From CBDUXP01 sp965371225 [NCBI: uncultured bacterium] (GTDB lineage Bacteria; Abyssobacteria; SURF-5; CBDUXP01), in the NCBI GenBank assembly GCA_965371225.1, contig CBDUXP010000040.1, positions 1 through 33,904 on the forward strand: DNA of 33,904 bases, read 5' to 3'. The notes beneath the pieces are model-generated. The model was not told where the DNA came from. It worked only from the letters and a program-made list of their open reading frames with translations, and did no database searches. Both the position numbers and the translations under genes were made by a program. Positions 23,387 to 31,197 of this stretch are shown piece after piece (positions within the stretch are counted from its first letter, which is position 1; the number at the start of each line of letters is the position of its first letter).

Positions 23387-23880
23387 CCCGCCGCGCCGTG
23401 TACGCGGGTAGCTTCGACCCGATCACCAACGGCCATCTGGACCTCATCGAGCGCGCCGCGCGCATGTTCGACGAGGTCATCCTCGCTATCGCCATGAACG
23501 TCCGGAAGGAGTCGCTGTTCACCGTCGAGGAACGCGAAGAGTTGTTGGACGCTTGCACCTCGCATCTGGATGGCGTGAGCGTGGATCGCTTGAGCGGGCT
23601 GACCATTCACTACGCGCAGCGGGTGAACGCCACCGCCGTCGTCCGGGGATTGCGCGCCATGAGCGATTTCGAATTCGAGCTGCAGATGGCGCTGACGAAC
23701 CGCACCATGGATCCGAACTTCGAAACCGTGTTCCTCATGCCCCACCAGGATTACGCCTTCCTCAGCTCCAGCCTGGTGAAGGAAATCGCGCAATTCGGGG
23801 GCGATGTGTCCCCCTTCGTCCCGCCGGTCGTCCGCGAAGCCCTGGCCCAAAAGTTCAACCAGCAGCGGCAGACCGGCTAG
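23383..23880 (+). CDS. coaD: Phosphopantetheine adenylyltransferase
   Basis: Predicted 165 residues, the standard CoaD size. The nucleotidyltransferase motif T-x-G-H is TNGH (15-18) within AGSFDPITNGHLDLI. VVRGLRAMSDFEFELQMA and FLSSSLVKEIAQFGGDVSPFVPP are the other family blocks. The enzyme joins 4'-phosphopantetheine and ATP to dephospho-CoA, an essential and rate-limiting step of CoA synthesis. The start overlaps the larC stop as ATGA. coaD is more usually found next to rsmD or recG; its coupling to larBC is unusual. An internal promoter for coaD is not evident. Confidence 0.96.
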   Translation: MTRRAVYAGSFDPITNGHLDLIERAARMFDEVILAIAMNVRKESLFTVEEREELLDACTSHLDGVSVDRLSGLTIHYAQRVNATAVVRGLRAMSDFEFELQMALTNRTMDPNFETVFLMPHQDYAFLSSSLVKEIAQFGGDVSPFVPPVVREALAQKFNQQRQTG

Positions 23881-23901
23881 GCGCCGCGCCCCGCCGGGCG
23901 G

Positions 23902-23910
23902 TGCTAGACT
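23902..23910 (+). promoter_or_regulatory. Extended -10 promoter (TGCTAGACT)
   Basis: GTGCTAGACT ends six bases before the ATG at 23917, so the RNA should start at the start codon itself. It is the second of three exact copies of this 10-mer. Confidence 0.62.
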
Positions 23911-23916
23911 AGACCC

Positions 23917-24693
23917 ATGGGGGCTCCCAGGCACTTCGCCCGACGATCCACCCACTCGGCGCGCATCCTTCTGGGCGCCGGGGCCGTGGTTCTGGTCTGG
24001 AGCGGCATGCCGGCCGCGGCGGACGTGGTCCACTTCACCAGCGGGCGCGCGAAGACCGGGATCGTCCTCGAAGAGACGGACACGCAGGTCCGGCTCGAGA
24101 CGGCCGACGGCGTGATGGGCATTCCGTGGGCGGTGATCGAATCCGTCGACCGAGACACCCGCCAGAAGAACGGGCGCATCCGCCGGCAATGGGCCGTGGC
24201 GCAGCAGCAGGCCACCCGCCGACGGCGCGCGCGGCGGGCGGCACGCCAGGCCGAAGAAGCCGCTCAGCAGACCGAGCCGGAGATCACACAGGCCGAGGCG
24301 AATCGGCGCGCGGAAGCAGAGAAGCGGAAGCTCGCCACGAATCGCGCGCGGGTCGAAAAGTATCAACGGAAGCAGGGGGAGCTGGCGGAGGAAGAGCGCG
24401 ATTCGCAGGCCTTGGTCGTCCCGCCCGCCCAAATGACGAAGACGGAGACGGCGATTCAGGTCGCCGCGGACGTGATGAACGTGTCCCGCAACACGCACCA
24501 GAACATCGCCGTGGACGTGGAACTGGTGGAAACGCTGGGGCCCGGTGAAGAGCGGGTCGCCGCCCGCCGGTCGGTAACCATCCGCGAGCTGCCGCCCGGG
24601 CACATTGAGCGCGTCGAGGTCGAATTCAGTTTTCTCCCCGGCTTCCCCGTGCGGCCGCGCGTCAGCGTCGCCAGCTCCACGCCCGTCTCGTAG
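23917..24693 (+). CDS. Envelope protein with FxLYD-like C-terminal domain, function unknown
   Basis: Predicted 258 residues. A basic start and hydrophobic segment (about 15-35, Ala-Ala-Ala-Asp end) form a signal peptide or anchor. Residues 36-80 form a small beta domain (HFTSGRAKTGIVLEETDTQV) like the SH3- or Sm-like modules often found in secreted proteins of little-studied phyla. A charged helical stretch (88-165, Arg/Glu/Gln-rich) follows. The last 70 residues (VMNVSRNTHQNIAVDVELV, ELPPGHIERVEVEF) resemble the FxLYD domain of bacterial envelope proteins. The role is unknown. The gene has its own leaderless promoter and its stop overlaps the next start (TAGTG). Confidence 0.65.
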   Translation: MGAPRHFARRSTHSARILLGAGAVVLVWSGMPAAADVVHFTSGRAKTGIVLEETDTQVRLETADGVMGIPWAVIESVDRDTRQKNGRIRRQWAVAQQQATRRRRARRAARQAEEAAQQTEPEITQAEANRRAEAEKRKLATNRARVEKYQRKQGELAEEERDSQALVVPPAQMTKTETAIQVAADVMNVSRNTHQNIAVDVELVETLGPGEERVAARRSVTIRELPPGHIERVEVEFSFLPGFPVRPRVSVASSTPVS

Positions 24694-25553
24694 TGCCGGG
24701 CGGGCGTGGCACGCTGGCCCAAGCCCAGCACGCCTTTCGCGATACCTTCGTGCCGGCCCACCGCGACCGCATCCGGGTGGTGGCCACCGATGTGGATGGC
24801 ACCCTTACCAACCACGACGGGCGCCTCCGCCCCGTCGCGCTCGAGGCGCTCGCCCACCTTCGGGACCGGCCCGATCCGCCCACACTCGTGCTGGTCACCG
24901 GCCGGCCCGCGGCTGCGGTCCAGGCGCTCCTCCTCTATACGGGGTTTGCGGACTGCCCGATCGTCGCGGAGAACGGGGCGGTGGTGCTCGCCCGGCCGGG
25001 CGCCCACGCCACAATCCTCGCCCCGTTCAAGGCAGCCCACGCCCAAGCCGTGCAGGCGTGTCTCGCCCAGGCAAGCTGTGGGGCCCGGCTCGCTGAGGAT
25101 AACGCGGACCATCTCTCCGACATGACGTTCGTCCCGGACGCCCCGGGATCGCCGACGCCGGCGGCGCTGACCCGCCTCGCGCACGAGATCACCTGCGCCT
25201 TGCGCGACGCGCCGCCCGAGTGCGCCCTGCCACCGACCCAGGTGTTGCACAGCACGATCCACGTGCACGTGGGAGCGGCCGGCGTGGATAAGGGACGGAC
25301 CCTGCAGCTGCTGCTGGCGGGCCAGACGCCGGGCATCCCGGCTGCGCCGGTACCCGCGGAGTCCGTGGTGTGCCTCGGCGATAGCGCCAACGACGCCGCC
25401 CTCTTCACCACGTTTCCCGAACAGGCGGTCGCGGTACCCGGTCCGGGACCGGCGCTGCACCCGGGACTGGTGGAGGTGGCGCGCTATGCGGCCCCCGCCG
25501 TGGCCGATGAAGGCTTCGCGGCCGTGGTCCGCGCCCTGTTCTCCGCGCCCTGA
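24693..25553 (+). CDS. HAD-superfamily phosphatase (class IIB)
   Basis: Predicted 286 residues from a GTG overlapping the previous stop. Motif I is DVDGT (Asp33, Asp35), motif II LVTGRP, motif III the Lys of DKGRTL, and motif IV GDSAND. These identify a Cof/phosphoglycolate-phosphatase-like HAD enzyme with a C2 cap; the substrate is unknown. The first 25 residues before the fold are longer than usual, and a GTG at 24750 would give a more typical N-terminus, so the start is uncertain. It is distinct from the other IIB enzyme at 1106. It may be co-translated with the FxLYD-like protein. Confidence 0.82.
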   Translation: MPGGRGTLAQAQHAFRDTFVPAHRDRIRVVATDVDGTLTNHDGRLRPVALEALAHLRDRPDPPTLVLVTGRPAAAVQALLLYTGFADCPIVAENGAVVLARPGAHATILAPFKAAHAQAVQACLAQASCGARLAEDNADHLSDMTFVPDAPGSPTPAALTRLAHEITCALRDAPPECALPPTQVLHSTIHVHVGAAGVDKGRTLQLLLAGQTPGIPAAPVPAESVVCLGDSANDAALFTTFPEQAVAVPGPGPALHPGLVEVARYAAPAVADEGFAAVVRALFSAP

Positions 25554-25569
25554 CGGGGCCGGGGGAGCG

Positions 25570-25578
25570 TGCTAGACT
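25570..25578 (+). promoter_or_regulatory. Extended -10 promoter (TGCTAGACT)
   Basis: This is the third exact copy of GTGCTAGACT (25569-25578). The GTG at 25569 could be read as a start codon, but it lies within this element; the true start is the ATG at 25611, with a leader of about 26 bases. Confidence 0.58.
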
Positions 25579-25610
25579 TCCCCAGCCCTTACCGGAACGC
25601 GCGACGAGCC

Positions 25611-28373
25611 ATGCCCTTCACCCGCCGGGCGCTTTTCTCCCTGTGTCTGTGCACGGTCTTGGCCGGCATCATCGGCCCGGGCCCGGCCGCACAGGCCCAG
25701 GCCCCCGCCGGTCCTCTCGCATCCGATCCGGGCCGCCCCCCTACCCCGCTGGTCCTGGACCAGGCGACGTATTTTCAAGCCGTGCGGCAGTGGGTCCAAT
25801 CGGTAGAGGCGACCAGCCTGGACCCCGGCCTCCCCCACATCCTGGCGGGCGGGCGCGCCGCCGCAGAGCGTCGGGATTGGGCCGCTGCGGAAGCCGCGCT
25901 CGATAATCTGGCGTCCGCGCATCCCCCGGAGGGGATGGTCACGCTGTTGCGCGGTCTCGTGGCCTGGTCCCGCCAGGACCTGCCGGCCCACGTGGCGGCG
26001 CTGGGCCGCGCGGCCCCGGAACTGGCCGCCGCCGGCGAGACGGACATGGCGGTGGACACGTGGCGCTACTTGGCGCTCACCGCGGCGCATGCCGCCGATC
26101 TGGCGGGGGCCGAGCGATACCTCGCCCAGGCCCTGAGCCGCGTCCCCGATGCCGCCGCGCTGCACTTCCTGCGCGGCCAGTTCGCGTGGATGCGCGACGA
26201 CCACCCCGCCGCCATCGCTGCGTGGGAGCGGACCGTGGCCCTGGCGCCGGAGGATGCGGTGGCGTGGTTTACGCTCGCCGAGGCGTACACCGGCACCGGC
26301 GCCACCGGGCAAGCCCGCCACGCGGGCAACGAGGCCATCCGCCTCGCCCCCGCCTGGGTCATTCCCCGGCTGCAGGTGGCGCGGTGGCTGCTGGCGGACG
26401 GCGATGGTCAGGCGGCCTTCACCGTGCTCCTGCCCTTGGCCACGCACACGCCCGACCTGCCGGAGGCGCGGGCCCTGCTGTCAGACGCGACGCGCCAATC
26501 CGGGGTCACCCCCGATTTCAGCCAACACGCGGCGGACCTGCGGGCGCGGAACGCGTCCGGCGCGGACTGGGTCGCGTTGGGCCGGTCGGAGCATCGCCAG
26601 GGCGCCCTGGAGAATGCCGCGAGTGCCTACCGTGCCGCGCTGGCGTTGGAGCCGACCCAAGGGGAGTACGGGTTCCTGTTGGGCGGGGTGCTCGGCAAGC
26701 TGTGGGACGTGGAGGGTGCCGTCGCCGCGTACCGACAAGCGCTGGCGGCCGGCTTTTCTCCCGTCGCCTGTCAATACAACCTGGGGCTGATGTACACGAC
26801 GGCGGAACGGTACGCCGAGGCGATCGCCGCCTTCGACGCCTCGGCCGCCAGCGGCGGCATCCCCGCCTACGTACACGGCGGCCGGGGCGGCGCCCTGCTG
26901 CGCGCGGGCCGATTCGCCGAAGCCGAGACCGCCCTCGCCCTGGCGCTGGAGGACGATCCTGAATCCGCCGTGTTGTGGGAGGCCTACGGCGTGACGCTCC
27001 TGGCGCTCGAGATGCCCCGGCCGGCGCGGCGGGCGCTGGCCAACGCCGTCGAACGGCAAACGATCCCCACGCGCTCCGCCCGCTACTGGTTGGGGCGGGC
27101 GGAGTTGGCCATGGACCGGCCGAATGCGGCGCTGGAGGCGTTCCGCCACGAGTACGAACTGATGGGCTCCTACCCGGAGCTGGCGCACTGGGCGGGGGTG
27201 GCCGCCCAGCAGGCGGGCCGGCCGGCCCTGGCGTACCTGACGTTCAACACCGCCATCCAGTACGGGCACGGCATGGCGGACGCGTGGCGCGGCATGGCGG
27301 AGTTGGATCAATCGGGCGGCCGGTTGGCCGACGCCGACCGGGGCTACCAACGGGCGGAAGACCTGGGACTCGATTCCGCGCTCCTGCATTACCGCCGGGG
27401 CGAGCTGGCGTGGTCGCGCGGGCACCTGGGCGAGGCGCGGGACCGGCTGGAAGTGGCGGTGCAGCGGGATCCCGACCTGACGGCGGCGTGGCAGCGGCTG
27501 GGCGCCGTCCAGGCGGAGCTGGGAGACCAGGCCGCCGCCCGGCAATCCTTCGCGCGCGCGTACGGCCGCGACCGCATCACCTGGTTCTTGCGCCGATCGG
27601 TTACGCGGCTGTTCCTCGGCGCGTTGTGGATCGCCAGCTTTCTGCTCGTCCTGATCCTGGGCGCGCGGGTGTACCACCGCCGCAACCACGATTGGCGACG
27701 GCTGTTCGTGGGCCGCCTGGACCTGGCAGCGGTGGCGGTGCTGGCGCTCCTCGTGCCCATCGTGCTCACCCTCGCCGGGCAACGGCTGCTGTACGCGAGT
27801 TTCCGGCTACAAGAATTCACCAACCGGCAAGCGCTCGGCTTCAATTCGTTCCTGGCGTTCCGCGATGGGGTATTCCTGGGCTTGCTTCCCGTCGCGTACC
27901 TGTGGTGGCGCCACGGCCGGCCGCGCGTGGGGCCCGTGGACGCCCGCCGTCTGGCGCTGCACGTGGGACTCGGCGTGGCCGGGTGCGTGGCCTTCAGCGT
28001 GCCGGGCCTGGTGGCGCACCTGCTGGAGCAGGACGTGATGGGCACGGGCCTGTTGCCGCGCACGCGCAACTTCTTCAACGCCACCCCGCAGAACCTCGCG
28101 GCCAGTGTGGTGGGAATCGGCGTCATCAGCAGCGCCGCCCAGGAGGTGTTCTACCGCGGGGTGCTCTTCCGCTTGAGCCGCGAGCAGGTGGGCGCCATCG
28201 TGGCCGGCATCGTGTCCGCCTTGCTGTTCGGCGCGTTCCATTTTCAGGCGGCCAACCTCTGGTGGTACGTGTTGTTCGGGCTGATGGCGGCGTTCCTCTA
28301 CCACCGCACCGGCTCCCTGGTCGCGCCCATCGTCATGCACGTGCTGTACAACGTGGTGCAGGTCATCGTGTGA
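25611..28373 (+). CDS. TPR protein fused to a CPBP (Rce1/Abi-type) intramembrane protease domain
   Basis: Predicted 920 residues. A signal peptide (about 1-29) is followed by more than a dozen TPR-like helical hairpins (about 45-660, such as AAIAAWERTVALAPEDAVAWFTLAEAY), which would lie in the periplasm. About eight transmembrane helices follow. The last ones form a CPBP domain: AQEVFYRG (Glu845, Arg849), FGAFHF (His877) and HVLYN (His910, Asn914). The family motif is EExxxR; its first Glu, thought to activate water, is Gln844 here, so peptidase activity is doubtful. CPBP proteins process prenylated or signal-like peptides or act in self-immunity. The TPR part may present a partner to the membrane domain. 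The next gene follows after seven bases. Confidence 0.85.
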   Translation: MPFTRRALFSLCLCTVLAGIIGPGPAAQAQAPAGPLASDPGRPPTPLVLDQATYFQAVRQWVQSVEATSLDPGLPHILAGGRAAAERRDWAAAEAALDNLASAHPPEGMVTLLRGLVAWSRQDLPAHVAALGRAAPELAAAGETDMAVDTWRYLALTAAHAADLAGAERYLAQALSRVPDAAALHFLRGQFAWMRDDHPAAIAAWERTVALAPEDAVAWFTLAEAYTGTGATGQARHAGNEAIRLAPAWVIPRLQVARWLLADGDGQAAFTVLLPLATHTPDLPEARALLSDATRQSGVTPDFSQHAADLRARNASGADWVALGRSEHRQGALENAASAYRAALALEPTQGEYGFLLGGVLGKLWDVEGAVAAYRQALAAGFSPVACQYNLGLMYTTAERYAEAIAAFDASAASGGIPAYVHGGRGGALLRAGRFAEAETALALALEDDPESAVLWEAYGVTLLALEMPRPARRALANAVERQTIPTRSARYWLGRAELAMDRPNAALEAFRHEYELMGSYPELAHWAGVAAQQAGRPALAYLTFNTAIQYGHGMADAWRGMAELDQSGGRLADADRGYQRAEDLGLDSALLHYRRGELAWSRGHLGEARDRLEVAVQRDPDLTAAWQRLGAVQAELGDQAAARQSFARAYGRDRITWFLRRSVTRLFLGALWIASFLLVLILGARVYHRRNHDWRRLFVGRLDLAAVAVLALLVPIVLTLAGQRLLYASFRLQEFTNRQALGFNSFLAFRDGVFLGLLPVAYLWWRHGRPRVGPVDARRLALHVGLGVAGCVAFSVPGLVAHLLEQDVMGTGLLPRTRNFFNATPQNLAASVVGIGVISSAAQEVFYRGVLFRLSREQVGAIVAGIVSALLFGAFHFQAANLWWYVLFGLMAAFLYHRTGSLVAPIVMHVLYNVVQVIV

Positions 28374-28380
28374 GGCCGGG

Positions 28381-28896
28381 ATGACGCTCGGCCCCATCGG
28401 CCCGCCGCCGGGTTCCCCCCCCGCCGCCGGCACCTGCGCGCGCTGCGGGCACCGGGTCGGCAGCTACCTGGTCTACACGGATTCGCGCGCCGCCGGACCG
28501 GGACGGCCGCCGCCGGAGCACATCTGCTACCGGTGCCACCGCCTGGAGACGCGCGGCCACTTGCCCCAGTCCGTGGACGAGGTCCACCAATCGGCGCGGG
28601 GCCAGGCCGCCCAGTTCATGCTCTACCGCCTCGGCATGATCTTCGTGGCGTTGTGCACGTTGGCCGTGATGCGCCGCACGGGCGAACCCGCGCATTTCTT
28701 CTACGGCCTGGGTGGCGTGATCCTCCTGTACACGCTCAGCCGCCGGGTGCGGCCGAGGCGGCACGCAGCGGACGACGCCCAGCCATCAGCCGCGGAGGCT
28801 GCCTGGCAAGCCGCGGTCGAAGACGAGGGGCCGGACGGGTCCGACCGTCCGGTGGTGCCCCCGCCGGCCCGCGTTGACGCCCCCCCGCACCGCTGA
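28381..28896 (+). CDS. Zinc-ribbon membrane protein of unknown function
   Basis: Predicted 171 residues. Two CxxC pairs, CARCGH near residue 19 and CYRCHR near residue 49, form a zinc ribbon. Two transmembrane helices (about 80-95 and 107-121, FFYGLGGVILLYTL) follow, then a disordered tail of about 45 residues rich in Ala, Pro and Asp. No named family is recognised. It lies seven bases after the TPR-CPBP gene and is likely its co-transcribed partner. GGCCGGG before the ATG is only a weak ribosome site. Confidence 0.6.
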   Translation: MTLGPIGPPPGSPPAAGTCARCGHRVGSYLVYTDSRAAGPGRPPPEHICYRCHRLETRGHLPQSVDEVHQSARGQAAQFMLYRLGMIFVALCTLAVMRRTGEPAHFFYGLGGVILLYTLSRRVRPRRHAADDAQPSAAEAAWQAAVEDEGPDGSDRPVVPPPARVDAPPHR

Positions 28897-28902
28897 TAGG
28901 CT
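28874..28902 (+). promoter_or_regulatory. Promoter of lpxD (TTGACG-N17-TAGGCT, extended -10)
   Basis: TTGACG (28874-28879) and TAGGCT (28897-28902) are 17 bases apart and the -10 is preceded by TGA. The hexamer ends eight bases before the lpxD ATG, so transcription should start about two bases before the start codon. It lies inside the end of the upstream gene. Confidence 0.6.
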
Positions 28903-28910
28903 CCCGCTCC

Positions 28911-29960
28911 ATGAACGCTGCTGGCACCTGGACGGTGGCGCGGCTGGCCGATGCGCTGGGCGCCACGGTGGTGGGCGACGGAGAGACGCCCGTGGCGGGC
29001 GTCGCCATGGCCGATCGGCTCACCCCGGGCGCGGTGACCTACGCCACGACCCCGGAGTACCTGGCGAACGTGGAAGCGACGGAGGCCGCCGCCATCATCG
29101 TCGGCCACCACGTGACCGCTTCCACGAAACCGCTCTTGCAGGTGGACATGCCAAAGGCGGCCTTTGCGCGCGCGATGGAACTCTTCTTTCCGCGCGAGGC
29201 GCCGCCGCCGGGGATCCATCCCACCGCCGTCGTGGCTGAGGACGCCACCGTCGCGGACACGGCCACCGTCGGGCCGCACGTGGTCATCGGATCCGGGGCG
29301 CAGGTGGGTGAACGGTGCCATCTGCACCCGGGAGTTCACGTGGGCGCGGGCACCACCATGGGCGCGGACTGCGAGTTGTTCGACCACGTGGTGCTCTATG
29401 CGGGGGTCACGCTCGGCCGGCAGGTACGCATCCACGCGCAGACCACCATCGGCGCTGACGGGTTTGGTTACGTGTTCGACGGCGAGGGGCACCGGAAGAT
29501 CCCCCAGGTGGGCACGGTGGACATTGCGGATGACGTGGAGATCGGGGCGGGAGTGTGCATCGACCGCGGCACCCTGGGGGTCACGCGGATCAGCCGGGGG
29601 GTGCGCATCGATAATCTGGTGCAGATCGGCCATAACGTGGACGTGGGCGAGCACGCGATCCTCGTGGCGCAGGTTGGCATCTCGGGCTCCGTGTCCATCG
29701 GCAACTTCGCCATGCTCGGCGGACAGGTGGGCGTGGCGGATCACCTGACCATCGGCGAGGGCGCCCAGTTGGCCGCCAGCGCCAAAGTCACCCGGAGCGT
29801 GCCTCCCGGCGCGGTCATGTTCGGTGTGCCGGCGCGGCTGCTGAGGGTGGTCAAGCGGCAGCAGGGCGCGCTGGCCCGGTTGCCCACCGCGCTCAAACGG
29901 CTGCGGCGCCTGGAGAAAGCGGTGGAGGCGCTGCGCGAGGCAGTCGCTGGTCGGTCGTGA
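28911..29960 (+). CDS. lpxD: UDP-3-O-acyl-glucosamine N-acyltransferase
   Basis: Predicted 349 residues, usual for LpxD. The N-terminal uridine-binding domain (about 5-95) is followed by a left-handed beta helix of hexapeptide repeats (about 102-320, such as VVIGSGAQVG). GADGFGY (181-187) and the catalytic His241 in QIGHNVD are conserved, and a C-terminal helical tail (325-349) completes the trimer. The enzyme adds the second acyl chain (3-hydroxyacyl-ACP) in lipid A synthesis at the cytoplasmic face, so the cell makes LPS. It stands apart from fabZ, lpxA and bamA, its common neighbours, and has its own near-leaderless promoter. Confidence 0.94.
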   Translation: MNAAGTWTVARLADALGATVVGDGETPVAGVAMADRLTPGAVTYATTPEYLANVEATEAAAIIVGHHVTASTKPLLQVDMPKAAFARAMELFFPREAPPPGIHPTAVVAEDATVADTATVGPHVVIGSGAQVGERCHLHPGVHVGAGTTMGADCELFDHVVLYAGVTLGRQVRIHAQTTIGADGFGYVFDGEGHRKIPQVGTVDIADDVEIGAGVCIDRGTLGVTRISRGVRIDNLVQIGHNVDVGEHAILVAQVGISGSVSIGNFAMLGGQVGVADHLTIGEGAQLAASAKVTRSVPPGAVMFGVPARLLRVVKRQQGALARLPTALKRLRRLEKAVEALREAVAGRS

Positions 29961-29984
29961 GCCCGGCCGGGGCCGCAGACCCCG

Positions 29985-29993
29985 TGATAAACT
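29985..29993 (+). promoter_or_regulatory. Extended -10 promoter (TGATAAACT) before the first pilT-type gene
   Basis: TGATAAACT fits TGNTANNNT and lies 41 bases before the ATG at 30035. GGCTAGGGC (30020-30028), six bases before the ATG, is a weaker copy of the GTGCTAGACT layout and could give a second, leaderless start. Confidence 0.42.
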
Positions 29994-30034
29994 GGCATGC
30001 TGGGGCCGACGGGGGGGCAGGCTAGGGCCGACGC

Positions 30035-31189
30035 ATGCTGGATTACACGCTGGAAGATGTCTTCCGCGCCGCGAAGAAGCAAGAGGCCTCCGACGTGCAC
30101 ATCTGTGCGGGGATGTCGCCGCAGATGCGGCAATGGGGGGACCTGAAGCCGGTCGGGGGGTTTGCGGAGCCACTGACCCCGGAGCAGGTGCGGGAGCTGG
30201 TGACCCCCTTGATCCCCCTGCGCCAGCGGTCGGAATACAAGAAGTCGCTGCAAGTGGACTTCTCGCACGTGAAAAAAGGGCTTGGACGGTTCCGGTGCAG
30301 CGTGTTCGAGGAGAACCGCGGAATGGCGGCGGTGTTGCGCATTGTGCCGGAGGAAATTCGCTCCTTCGACGACCTGGGCATTCCGGAAGGGGTGCGCCCC
30401 CTTACCCGCCTGAAACACGGCCTCGTCCTGATCACGGGGGCGGCGGGCTGCGGCAAGACCACTACCCTCGCCGCGCTGATCAACATGGTGAACCGGGAGC
30501 GGGCGGAGCACATCATCACCATCGAGGATCCCATCGAATTCGTGCACAAAAACATTCTGAGCCAGGTGAACCAGCGCGAAGTGGGGCCCCACACCGCCTC
30601 CTTCCCGCGGGCGCTGCGGGCGGCCCTCCGCGAAGATCCGGATGTGATTCTCGTGGGGGAGCTGCGCGACCTGGAAACGATTTCGACCGCGCTGACTGCC
30701 GCGGAGACGGGCCACCTGGTGTTCGCCACCCTACATACCCAGTCCGCTCACAAGACCGTCGACCGCCTGATCAACGTCTTTCCACCCGGGCAGCAGCGGC
30801 AGATTCGGACCATGCTGGCGGAGTCCCTGCGCGGGGTGGTCACCCAGCAGCTCGTGAAGAAACGTGGGGGCAAGGGGCGCGTCGCCGCGTTCGAACTGCT
30901 CATCGGCACCCTGAACGTGGCGAATATGATTCGCGACGAGAAGACCTACATGATCCCCGGCGTGATGCAGACGGGCCGGAAGGCCGGCATGCAGATCATG
31001 GATGACCACCTGCTGACCCTGGTGCAGAAGGGCATCGTGGACGCGCGCGACGCGCTGGATAGGGCCTCGGACAAGGAGACGATCATGCGGGTCATCAAGC
31101 AGCGGCGGCAGCGGGAAGCCGCCCACCGGCGGGCCCTGGAAGAGGGCGGCGACAAGCCGGCGCGGTCGGCCTTCGGCCGGCGGCGCTAA
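30035..31189 (+). CDS. PilT/PilU-type pilus retraction ATPase, with unusual Walker A
   Basis: Predicted 384 residues. The N-terminal PAS-like domain begins ASDVHICAG. The C-terminal secretion ATPase has Walker A GAAGCGKT (135-142), Asp box TIEDPIEFVH (162-171), Walker B DPDVILVGELRD (201-212) and His box HLVFATLHT (227-235). The usual PilT Walker A is GPTGSGKS; here Ala and Cys replace Pro-Thr and Ser, though Lys141 and Thr142 remain. PilT powers retraction of type IV pili in the cytoplasm. The Arg-rich C-terminal tail (about 345-384) is longer than in standard PilT. A second PilT-like gene follows eight bases later, so this is one half of a pair, perhaps the PilU-like partner. Confidence 0.88.
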   Translation: MLDYTLEDVFRAAKKQEASDVHICAGMSPQMRQWGDLKPVGGFAEPLTPEQVRELVTPLIPLRQRSEYKKSLQVDFSHVKKGLGRFRCSVFEENRGMAAVLRIVPEEIRSFDDLGIPEGVRPLTRLKHGLVLITGAAGCGKTTTLAALINMVNRERAEHIITIEDPIEFVHKNILSQVNQREVGPHTASFPRALRAALREDPDVILVGELRDLETISTALTAAETGHLVFATLHTQSAHKTVDRLINVFPPGQQRQIRTMLAESLRGVVTQQLVKKRGGKGRVAAFELLIGTLNVANMIRDEKTYMIPGVMQTGRKAGMQIMDDHLLTLVQKGIVDARDALDRASDKETIMRVIKQRRQREAAHRRALEEGGDKPARSAFGRRR

Positions 31190-31197
31190 CCTGGCTC

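Noticed and set aside
25569-25610. GTG at 25569 as the start of the TPR-CPBP gene
   Set aside because: This GTG is the first part of the promoter 10-mer GTGCTAGACT; the ATG at 25611 begins a good signal peptide.
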